6,060 bases of DNA from RUG12395 sp045541735. GTDB taxonomy: Bacteria > Bacillota > Clostridia > Oscillospirales > CAG-272. The stretch spans positions 1 to 6,060 of the forward strand of contig JAZQJQ010000069.1 in NCBI GenBank assembly GCA_045541735.1, given 5' to 3'. Positions 1 through 5,695 of the stretch are shown here, piece after piece. Position 1 is the stretch's first letter, and every line of letters begins with the position of its first letter. Made by a program: the position numbers and the translations under genes. The notes under the pieces were generated by a model that made no database searches, was not told the origin of the DNA, and saw only the letters and a list, made by a program, of their open reading frames with translations.

Positions 1-480
1 ATAGCAGGGGCCCTGCATCTCGACTGCGGCGCGGAGAGCGGCTCTTGCCTCGGTGTAGTCTGCGGGGTTTATAACAGTCATACCAGGGATGGTGCGCATA
101 AGAGCGATATCCTCGTTGCACTGATGGGACGCACCGTCCTCACCAACGGAAACGCCCGCGTGAGTAGCGGCTATCTTTACGTTAAGCTCGGTGTAACCGA
201 TGCTGTTACGGATCTGCTCGAACGCTCTTCCTGCGGCAAACATCGCAAAAGAAGATGCAACCGCAACCTTGCCCGTTGCGGCAAGACCTGCGGCAACGCC
301 CATCATATTCGCCTCGGCTATTCCGCATTCTATAAAACGCTCTGGATACTTGTGACGGAAATATTCTACTCTTGTAGCATCGGCAAGGTCTGCCGTAAGC
401 ACTACGAGATCATCACGGACCGCACCAAGGGCGGTAAGCTCGTCGCCGAGCGCTTCTCTTGTTGCTTTCTTATCAGCCAT
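1..480 (-). CDS. Transketolase, C-terminal subunit (partial, runs off the left edge)
   Basis: This is the second half of a split transketolase, the ThDP enzyme that moves two-carbon ketol units between sugar phosphates in the non-oxidative pentose phosphate pathway (cytosol). The first 160 residues are visible, starting MADKKATREALGDEL; the 3' end lies outside the window. Family landmarks are the ECGIAEANMM segment (residues 51-60), whose Glu56 should contact the ThDP aminopyrimidine ring, the SSFAMFAAGRAFEQIRN segment of the pyrimidine-binding fold, and THAGVSVGEDGASHQ (106-120), which carries the two conserved active-site histidines. The start is fixed by a strong AGGGGAGG ribosome binding site at 488-495, 7 bases upstream and inside the end of the preceding gene. 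Only 2 bases separate that gene's stop from this start, so the two subunits are almost certainly co-translated. A DXS or pyruvate dehydrogenase beta role is less likely because the GEDG-SHQ region is transketolase-like. Confidence 0.93.
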   Translation of the reverse strand, partial: MADKKATREALGDELTALGAVRDDLVVLTADLADATRVEYFRHKYPERFIECGIAEANMMGVAAGLAATGKVAVASSFAMFAAGRAFEQIRNSIGYTELNVKIAATHAGVSVGEDGASHQCNEDIALMRTIPGMTVINPADYTEARAALRAAVEMQGPCY

Positions 481-482
481 TT

Positions 483-1313
483 TTACGCCTCCCCTCTGAG
501 CTCGGCCATAGCCTGCTCAAATTCTTTTGCGTTCGTTGCCTTGCCGTGCCAGCCTGCGTTGTTTTCCATAAAGGAAACGCCCTTACCCTTAACGGAATGG
601 GAAAGGATAACGGAAGGAGCACCCTTTGCCTCGCGTGCGGCGGTAAAAGCCTTTTCAACGGAATCAAGATCGTGCGCATCGCACTCAAATACGTTCCAGC
701 CGAACGCAGCAAATTTTTTGTCCATAGGAGCGATGTCCATAACTTCGCAAACCTTACCGTCTATCTGAAGACCGTTCAGGTCAACGAGTGCACAGAGATT
801 GTCGAGCTTGTAGTGAGCAGCGAACATAGCTGCCTCCCAAACCTCGCCCTCCTGGCTCTCTCCGTCGCCTACTATAGCATAAACTCGGTAGTCTTTGTTA
901 TCAAGCTTAGCGGAAAGTGCCATTCCGCAAGCAGCGGAAATACCCTGACCCAGAGAACCTGTAGACATATCTACCCCCGGAGTCTTGTGCATATTAGGGT
1001 GACCCTGCAAGTGGCTGTCGGGCTTTCTGAGAGTCTTGAGATCCTCTACAGGGAAAAATCCGCGCAAAGCGAGCGCTGAATAAAGCGCAGGCGCCGCGTG
1101 TCCCTTGGAAAGCACCAGTCTGTCTCTGTCTGCCCAAGCGGGATCCTTAGGGTCGATATTCATCTCACCGCCGAAGTAGAGCCAAGCAAGTACGTCTGCA
1201 ATAGAGAGAGAACCGCCGGGGTGTCCGCAGCCTGCGGCATTGGTGGATTCCACAATCCCCACACGGATCTTGCGCGCGATCTCGGATAGCTCTTGTCTTT
1301 TTTTGATTTCCAT
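483..1313 (-). CDS. Transketolase, N-terminal (ThDP-binding) subunit
   Basis: This 276-residue protein is the cofactor-binding half of a two-subunit transketolase. The ThDP/Mg motif is clear: GDG at 149-151 followed by Asn180 in the ALVDLN segment. Other active-site landmarks are AGCGHPGGSLS around His31, SKGHAAPALY around His72, and the STGSLGQG loop at 117-124. The C-terminal stretch HSVKGKGVSFMEN (239-251) is typical of transketolases and lines the phosphate-binding side. The length matches stand-alone N-terminal subunits; single-chain enzymes are about 650 residues. The start at 1313 has an AAGGA site at 1324-1328 with a spacer of about 10 bases. The C-terminal subunit follows after 2 bases. 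Split transketolases are common in Bacillota and archaea. Sugar-specific relatives (for example apulose-4-phosphate transketolase) share this architecture, so the exact substrate is inferred. Confidence 0.95.
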   Translation of the reverse strand: MEIKKRQELSEIARKIRVGIVESTNAAGCGHPGGSLSIADVLAWLYFGGEMNIDPKDPAWADRDRLVLSKGHAAPALYSALALRGFFPVEDLKTLRKPDSHLQGHPNMHKTPGVDMSTGSLGQGISAACGMALSAKLDNKDYRVYAIVGDGESQEGEVWEAAMFAAHYKLDNLCALVDLNGLQIDGKVCEVMDIAPMDKKFAAFGWNVFECDAHDLDSVEKAFTAAREAKGAPSVILSHSVKGKGVSFMENNAGWHGKATNAKEFEQAMAELRGEA

Positions 1314-1367
1314 CCCTGAACCGTCCTTTTTTATTACCTTTCGGCATTCAATATTTCATCATTGTAC

Positions 1368-1396
1368 AGTATACTACATTATATCCCGCAAGTAAA
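1368..1396 (-). promoter_or_regulatory. Probable sigma-A promoter for the transketolase pair
   Basis: On the minus strand a TTTACT hexamer (1391-1396) is followed by a 17-base spacer and TATACT (1368-1373), giving a transcript that starts near 1361, about 48 bases before the transketolase start codon. A perfect TATAAT also lies just upstream at 1378-1383 but has no good -35 partner at the usual distance. The region is AT-rich and sits directly between the dapA stop and the transketolase ribosome binding site. No strong GC-rich terminator is visible after dapA, so read-through from dapA is also possible. Confidence 0.5.
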
Positions 1397-1427
1397 GCAC
1401 AAAAATTGTTTTTCTTTGTTTTTTGGC

Positions 1428-2354
1428 TTAATTATTACTTTTTCCGTGCTTTACCAGCTCGTTTTGTACGGAATGTACCCTGCAGTACTCCAAATCAAGC
1501 GTTTTCTTCAGTTCATCACTTATATCCCCGAGCGGCAAACGCACATCGGGGAGGCAGATACCCGCCTTTTCGCACAGATATTTCACGGGGCAGGGACTCG
1601 TTTCCGCAAACAGCGCCCGAATAAGCGGCAAGGAGGCAAGATGTATTCTGCGGCAGATATCGGACTCCCCCTTTACGTATTCCGAGCAAAGCCTTACCCA
1701 CAGCTCGGGAAAGATATTAGATACAACACTGATAACGCCACGCGCGCCCACGGAAAGTGCAGGCAGAGTATCTCCGTCGTTTCCGCTGTACACGTGCAGG
1801 TCACACTTCGGCGATGCAAGTATCTCAGATACCTTCGATACGTTTGATGCTTCCTTTATCGCAACTATATTGCCGTGCTCGGAAAGACGGGCGATCAGGG
1901 AAACGCTCATATCACTGCCCGTACGTCCCGGTACGTTGTAAAGGATAACGGGAGGACCGAGGCTTGCGGCTGCATAAAACGAGCGAACGACTCCGTCCTC
2001 GGTGCCTTTATTGTAATATGGATTGACTATAAGAAAAGCATCAGCGCCCGCCTCGCGTGCTGACCACGACATACGAAGCATCTTATCCGTGCACGGACCT
2101 CCCGTGCCTGCAATAACAGGAACTCTGCCCGCAGATATCTCTGCGGCGCGGCAAATGAGCTTCTGCCTTTCCGATTCGGTCAAAGTAGGCGCTTCCCCCG
2201 TTGTACCGCATACAACAAGCGCGGAAACACCTGCCTCTATCTGTGCCTTTACAAGGCGTGAAAACTCCTCAAGATCTATCTCTCCGTTTTTAAAAGGGGT
2301 GACGAGCGCAGTTGCACAGCCCTCGAATGGCAGTTTTTTCGTTGATTTAAGCAT
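1428..2354 (-). CDS. dapA: 4-hydroxy-tetrahydrodipicolinate synthase
   Basis: DapA condenses pyruvate with aspartate semialdehyde in the cytosol, the first committed step to diaminopimelate and lysine. The 308-residue product is a TIM-barrel aldolase with all the expected active-site residues: Thr51-Thr52 in VVCGTTGEAPTL, Tyr113/Tyr114 in NPYYNK, Tyr139 and Arg144 in LYNVPGRTG, and the Schiff-base Lys167 in VAIKEASN. GTTGE rather than GSTGE favours DapA over N-acetylneuraminate lyase. The usual Pro after YYNK is Gly117 here, a minor deviation. The start at 2354 (MLKSTKK) is chosen because GGGAG at 2361-2365 lies 6 bases upstream. An in-frame ATG at 2381 would add nine residues but has no good ribosome binding site. 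The gene is divergent from queA and is followed by the transketolase genes after about 114 bases; no other lysine-pathway gene is visible. Confidence 0.94.
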   Translation of the reverse strand: MLKSTKKLPFEGCATALVTPFKNGEIDLEEFSRLVKAQIEAGVSALVVCGTTGEAPTLTESERQKLICRAAEISAGRVPVIAGTGGPCTDKMLRMSWSAREAGADAFLIVNPYYNKGTEDGVVRSFYAAASLGPPVILYNVPGRTGSDMSVSLIARLSEHGNIVAIKEASNVSKVSEILASPKCDLHVYSGNDGDTLPALSVGARGVISVVSNIFPELWVRLCSEYVKGESDICRRIHLASLPLIRALFAETSPCPVKYLCEKAGICLPDVRLPLGDISDELKKTLDLEYCRVHSVQNELVKHGKSNN

Positions 2355-2369
2355 ATTTTTCTCCCGTAC

Positions 2370-2398
2370 TTGAATATCCAAGCACTTTGTTATATAAT
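2370..2398 (+). promoter_or_regulatory. sigma-A promoter for queA
   Basis: TTGAAT at 2370-2375, a 17-base spacer and a perfect TATAAT at 2393-2398 form a near-consensus housekeeping promoter on the plus strand. Transcription should start near 2405, giving a leader of about 57 bases before queA. The -35 lies within the region immediately upstream of the dapA start, so transcription units on the two strands share this DNA. The -10 lies inside the left arm of the inverted repeat at 2392-2435. Confidence 0.72.
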
Positions 2399-2435
2399 GA
2401 ATGTTAAGCGGAAGATACCGCTTACTTCATTATAT
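2392..2435. repeat. Imperfect 44-base inverted repeat between dapA and queA
   Basis: Outer arms ATATAATGAA (2392-2401) and TTCATTATAT (2426-2435) are perfect reverse complements. Inside them a second pair, TAAGCGG (2405-2411) and CCGCTTA (2418-2424), encloses a 6-base loop AAGATA. The two pairs are offset by a small asymmetric bulge (TGT on one side, C on the other). Each outer arm contains the TATAAT of the promoter on its own strand, and the inner hairpin lies almost exactly at the predicted transcript starts. It could be an operator for a dimeric regulator, a 5' mRNA hairpin, or a by-product of two symmetric -10 elements. Confidence 0.75.
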
Positions 2436-2457
2436 GAACGATACGTCCGAGAGGAAT
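2429..2457 (-). promoter_or_regulatory. Possible dapA promoter (good -10, poor -35)
   Basis: A perfect TATAAT occurs on the minus strand at 2429-2434, correctly placed to drive dapA with a leader of about 68 bases. The hexamer 17 bases upstream (ATTCCT, 2452-2457) matches the -35 consensus poorly and there is no extended -10 TG, so the promoter may be weak or dependent on an activator. The alternative TATAAC at 2389-2394 also lacks a good -35. Confidence 0.38.
2450..2455 (+). promoter_or_regulatory. queA ribosome binding site
   Basis: AGAGGA, 6 bases before the ATG at 2462, decides the queA start. The protein begins about nine residues before the family's usual first segment (DFYYDLP), and no later Met is available before the conserved region begins. 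Confidence 0.7.
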
Positions 2458-2461
2458 TAAA

Positions 2462-3526
2462 ATGATAGATAACGTAAAACCCAAGACCGATCTTGCCACA
2501 CACGATTTTTACTATGATCTTCCAAAGGAACAGATAGCGCAGACTCCCGCAGAGCCGCGCGACAGCTCGCGCCTTATGGTAATGGATAAGGAAAGCGGAA
2601 AAACAGAGCACCGCATATTCCGCGACATAACCGAATATCTCCGCCCGGGCGATACGCTTGTTGTAAACGACAGCCGCGTCATCCCCGCAAGGCTGTACGG
2701 AGTTGCAGAGGATAAGCCTGACCGTGTACTTGAATTTCTGCTTCTCCGCAACGTGGAAGGAGATACCTGGGAAAGCCTTGCGCGCCCCGGCAAAAAGGCA
2801 AGAATAGGCAGATGCTTCGTTTTCGGCGACGGACTGCTGAGATGTACCGTAAAGGACATTAAAGAGGATGGCAACCGCGTGCTTGAATTTGAATATGACG
2901 ATCCCGCAGGCTTTTACGCTGTACTTGATAAAGTAGGCACCATGCCCCTCCCCCCTTATATCGAAACAAAGTGGGAGGATAACGAAAGATACCAAACGGT
3001 GTACGCGCGCGAGCGAGGAAGCGCCGCCGCACCTACGGCCGGTCTTCACTTTACACCCGAGCTGCTTGAAAAGATCAAGGCAATGGATATCGCCGTCGTA
3101 CCCGTAATGCTGCATATAGGTCTTGGTACCTTCCGCCCCGTAAAGGAAGAAAAAATAGCCGACCACCTGATGCACACTGAATTCATAACCGTTACAAAGG
3201 AAGCCGCCGACACTATTAACTCTCGCCGTGCTGCGGGAGGAAGAACGGTTTGCGTAGGCACCACAAGCTGCAGAACGCTGGAGAGCGCCTCAAGCGACGA
3301 TGGATTAGTGCATCCCGTTATCGGCGACACGGGAATATTCATCTATCCCGGCTATAAATTCAAAGCGTGCGATGCGCTTATAACAAATTTCCATCTTCCC
3401 GAAAGCACGCTTATAATGCTCGTTTCCGCCCTTGCCGGCAGAGAAAAGACCCTCGCCGCCTACGAAGAAGCGGTAAGGGAAAAGTACAGATTTTTCTCGT
3501 TTGGAGACGCGATGTTTATTAAATAA
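2462..3526 (+). CDS. queA: S-adenosylmethionine:tRNA ribosyltransferase-isomerase QueA
   Basis: QueA transfers and isomerises the ribosyl group of S-adenosylmethionine onto the 7-aminomethyl-7-deazaguanine in tRNA, making epoxyqueuosine at wobble position 34 of GUN-anticodon tRNAs (cytosol). At 354 residues it is normal length. Family motifs run in order: DFYYDLPKEQIAQTPAEPRDSSRLMV (15-40), GDTLVVNDSRVIPARL (63-78), PLPPYI (162-167), RYQTVYARERGSAAAPTAGLHFT (176-198), VGTTSCRTLES (265-275), NFHLPESTLIMLVSA (309-323) and the terminal YRFFSFGDAMFI (342-353). The Cys in GTTSCRT usually reads Val, a mild change. It is a single-gene unit here: its own near-consensus promoter lies upstream and a strong terminator begins 5 bases after the stop. 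Its frequent partners tgt and ruvB are not in the window. Confidence 0.97.
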   Translation: MIDNVKPKTDLATHDFYYDLPKEQIAQTPAEPRDSSRLMVMDKESGKTEHRIFRDITEYLRPGDTLVVNDSRVIPARLYGVAEDKPDRVLEFLLLRNVEGDTWESLARPGKKARIGRCFVFGDGLLRCTVKDIKEDGNRVLEFEYDDPAGFYAVLDKVGTMPLPPYIETKWEDNERYQTVYARERGSAAAPTAGLHFTPELLEKIKAMDIAVVPVMLHIGLGTFRPVKEEKIADHLMHTEFITVTKEAADTINSRRAAGGRTVCVGTTSCRTLESASSDDGLVHPVIGDTGIFIYPGYKFKACDALITNFHLPESTLIMLVSALAGREKTLAAYEEAVREKYRFFSFGDAMFIK

Positions 3527-3531
3527 AAGAT

Positions 3532-3562
3532 CCCCGTTAAAACGCAATGGGTTTTAACGGGG
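3532..3562. terminator. Bidirectional rho-independent terminator between queA and the lipoprotein gene
   Basis: A perfect 12-base-pair stem, CCCCGTTAAAAC (3532-3543) with GTTTTAACGGGG (3551-3562), encloses a 7-base loop. On the plus strand it is followed by a T-rich tract (TATTCTTT) just after the queA stop. On the minus strand it is followed by TCTTTTATTT, just after the lipoprotein stop. One hairpin therefore ends both convergent transcripts. Confidence 0.9.
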
Positions 3563-3568
3563 TATTCT

Positions 3569-5695
3569 TTACCACGGTGTTGCAACACCGTTTACGTAGT
3601 GCCAATAATTGAATCGACTATCAGTCGGTTGTGTCTCGCTGTAATAATAAATTTTGGATTTCGCCGTAAAGTTGTACCCCGGCTGAACCTTGCTCCACCC
3701 CGCTCTCGTTCCCTCGTAGAATATATTTACCGCATTATTCTCGCTCGTTATCGAACGCGGCGAAATATATTCAACGGTATGCGGTACAACAACGTTTTTG
3801 GAATAACCATTTGATATAGGCCGCAAACAATCAAACAATCCGCTACTCATAATATAACCGACGGAGGTTACGGTGTACTCAGTACCGTTATATGTAACTT
3901 TATCCGGTATCACAAGAACGTCGGAAACATCAGCGCCTACAAGCCTGACCTCGCTATACCCCGTACGCGCAAAGGTAAGATCGCCGACGGTAAACCGCTC
4001 ACGAATTTCGAGTGCGCCGTCATAAGAAAATTCCACCTGCGACCTTTCGGGTAAATAATGATTTTTTTGCCTTGTTTGAAGCTTGCTTTCTGTAATATCG
4101 TGTGAATCTATGAAGTTTTTTGAGCCGAGGGACGCCGATATATTTGTGGCATAAGCATCTCTCCAGTTTGTTTTCTGGGTATCGTTAACACAGAAATACC
4201 TAAACTCTATAGCTTCATCGTCATCGCTATCATCCCAGGTCGGGTCGAACCAGTACCAATTTCCGTCATCCATTTTTGCAAGTGTCCACAGATGTGTTAC
4301 GTCGGGAGACGTATAGCCGATAGCGGTGCGTGATTCGATACCGCTGAAATTAAGCATCATACCGAATGATCTTCCGTATCCCGCGCACACGGTGCGATCT
4401 TTACAAAAGGCGCCTATAATGTTCTGCGTCCAATCGTACTGCTGTTTAAATTCAAATCCCTCTCCCTCCGTCGCTTCGTGCGCGTAGGTGATCGTTTCTA
4501 TGATCGCTTCGTAATAAGCAAGGGCAATTTCGTACTTGCTTGTTGCGCCCTTTGCCTTTTCGGCATAGTACTTTACCTTTTCTCCGATCTGCTCGTTGTA
4601 CTTTTTTCTGTCCGCTCCAAGACCGTAATCGCGGTCTACGGTTATTCTGACCGCCTTGACTATGCGATCCGCCTCCCAAATCTCCGTTGAGGGTATATGA
4701 ACGAACCAGTAAAAGATCGGGTTGTCGTTCAGAAATGAGTTGCGCACTATTTCGACATCGCTACACGTCAGCATAAGGTGCGAGACGCTTATCGTGCAAT
4801 TAGGTATCAGACCGTTGCCTTTTTCGGTACTGAAGTATGGGTCAACGGAATAATCGAGATGGAATCTTCTTGATGCCTCGTACACCAAGTCGTAGAGCTG
4901 CTGCATCTGCTTACCCTTTGAATGCTTCAGCAATGAGTCATAGCACACTCTCGATGCATACTGATCCGGATCAATATAATCCTCGGCTCCGCAAACGGTG
5001 CATATTCCCCGCTTACAGCTGTGGCCCTTTGCGGCAACTGTCTCCTGCGCCTTGATAGTAGCATTGCACACCTTGCAGTAGCTGCCGATGGTAAGCCCCG
5101 TTTCGGTACAAGTAGGCTGCTTTGCGGCAAGAACTGCCTGCTGATGGCCTGATAAGGGCAGCTCCTTAAAGGTGGTATAATCACAACGGGAGCACGTAAC
5201 GTATGCAGTCCACCCTTTTTCAAGGCAGGTGGACTGTTTCCTTTCGTGCTGTACTTCGTCATGACCGAGAGCGGGGATCTCCTTAAAGGTCCTGTACTCG
5301 CATCTCTCGCAAAATACGTAAGGCTCATACCCATTTTCGGTACACGTTGCGGGTTTACCCTTGCATTCCACCTCTTTATGTCCGAGGGCTTCCGTTTCCT
5401 TAAACGTGGTATAATCACAGCGTGAGCAGGTCACGTATGCCTCGTTTCCATTCTCGGTACACGTTGCGGCTACGGCATCGTGCAGTTTTTCATCGTGCCC
5501 GAGGGGCTCTATGGGCATTTCCTCGGTCACCTCGCACTTTGTGCACATACGCGACTGCACGCCCGCCTCGGTGCAGGTGGGAAGCTTTACGTACGACCAT
5601 TCGCCGTAAACGTGCTCGTGCGCGCAGGAGGTAATCGCAAAAATGCAAACTAAGACAAATGCTAATGCAAGTACCTTGCTGAGATGTCTTTTCAT
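3569..5695 (-). CDS. Exported lipoprotein: Cys/His tandem repeats, transglutaminase-like core, BspA-like C-terminus
   Basis: The 708-residue product has no recognised gene name. The start at 5695 gives a typical lipoprotein signal: MKRHLSK, a hydrophobic stretch, then lipobox ITSC with lipidated Cys24, so it should be anchored outside the cell membrane. An AAAGGA site lies 8 bases upstream (5704-5709). Residues 26-236 hold five repeats (C-x9/10-C-x2-C-x12/14-H) and a partial sixth. Residues 245-420 are mostly predicted helical, ending in the ALAYYEAIIETITYAHEA segment that often precedes transglutaminase cores. Residues 425-500 are a transglutaminase-like domain with Cys437 (TVCAGYGRSF), His468 (VTHLWTLA) and Asp484 (WYWFDPTWDD). 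The last 140 residues resemble the ends of BspA-type surface proteins (VVVPHTVEYISPRSI; YYYSETQP; NYWHYVNGVATPW). A cross-linking, protease-like or peptidase role on cell-surface or host polymers is inference. It overlaps the AI-2E-family gene by 4 bases. In-frame ATGs further upstream were rejected because they lie inside that gene. Confidence 0.85.
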   Translation of the reverse strand: MKRHLSKVLALAFVLVCIFAITSCAHEHVYGEWSYVKLPTCTEAGVQSRMCTKCEVTEEMPIEPLGHDEKLHDAVAATCTENGNEAYVTCSRCDYTTFKETEALGHKEVECKGKPATCTENGYEPYVFCERCEYRTFKEIPALGHDEVQHERKQSTCLEKGWTAYVTCSRCDYTTFKELPLSGHQQAVLAAKQPTCTETGLTIGSYCKVCNATIKAQETVAAKGHSCKRGICTVCGAEDYIDPDQYASRVCYDSLLKHSKGKQMQQLYDLVYEASRRFHLDYSVDPYFSTEKGNGLIPNCTISVSHLMLTCSDVEIVRNSFLNDNPIFYWFVHIPSTEIWEADRIVKAVRITVDRDYGLGADRKKYNEQIGEKVKYYAEKAKGATSKYEIALAYYEAIIETITYAHEATEGEGFEFKQQYDWTQNIIGAFCKDRTVCAGYGRSFGMMLNFSGIESRTAIGYTSPDVTHLWTLAKMDDGNWYWFDPTWDDSDDDEAIEFRYFCVNDTQKTNWRDAYATNISASLGSKNFIDSHDITESKLQTRQKNHYLPERSQVEFSYDGALEIRERFTVGDLTFARTGYSEVRLVGADVSDVLVIPDKVTYNGTEYTVTSVGYIMSSGLFDCLRPISNGYSKNVVVPHTVEYISPRSITSENNAVNIFYEGTRAGWSKVQPGYNFTAKSKIYYYSETQPTDSRFNYWHYVNGVATPW
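4988..5620 (-). repeat. Five 39-residue (117-base) tandem Cys/His repeats plus a partial sixth, inside the lipoprotein gene
   Basis: Within the lipoprotein the first Cys of each unit falls at residues 41, 79, 118, 157 and 196, a period of 38 then 39, 39 and 39. Each unit reads roughly T-C-T/L-E-x-G, then C-x2-C, then GH. The four potential ligands per unit (Cys41/51/54/His67; Cys79/90/93/His106; Cys118/129/132/His145; Cys157/168/171/His184; Cys196/207/210/His225) suggest small zinc-ribbon-like modules; metal binding is inference. A shortened piece, CKRGICTVCGA (227-237), ends the array. At the DNA level the segment starting CCTTAAA recurs at 5164, 5281 and 5398, exactly 117 bases apart. Confidence 0.88.

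Noticed and set aside
459..1079. 206-codon plus-strand open frame over the transketolase N-terminal subunit
   Set aside because: It is antisense to an unmistakable ThDP enzyme and has no family resemblance.
1394..1452. AAAGCAC ... GTGCTTT inverted repeat around the dapA stop, considered as a terminator
   Set aside because: The 7-base arms are separated by more than 40 bases and there is no GC-rich stem followed by a T tract, so it is probably chance.
2355..2381. Longer dapA start at 2381 (MDIQVREKN...)
   Set aside because: No ribosome binding site at the right distance; the ATG at 2354 has GGGAG 6 bases upstream and gives the family's usual N-terminus.
2355..2461. Lysine riboswitch or T-box upstream of dapA
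   Set aside because: The leader is only about 70 bases, far too short for either element.
2390..3175. 261-codon open frame antisense to queA
   Set aside because: It lies wholly over a strongly conserved gene, has no recognisable domain or RBS, and its composition is that of an out-of-frame reading.
4927..5418. 163-codon minus-strand open frame in a second frame over the Cys/His repeats
   Set aside because: It is Arg/Pro/Ser-rich, as expected when a repeat-coding region is read out of frame, and has no RBS or domain.
4988..5620. CRISPR-like array suggested by the regular 117-base spacing
   Set aside because: The repeats are coding, diverged and separated by related rather than unique sequence; the periodicity comes from protein repeats.
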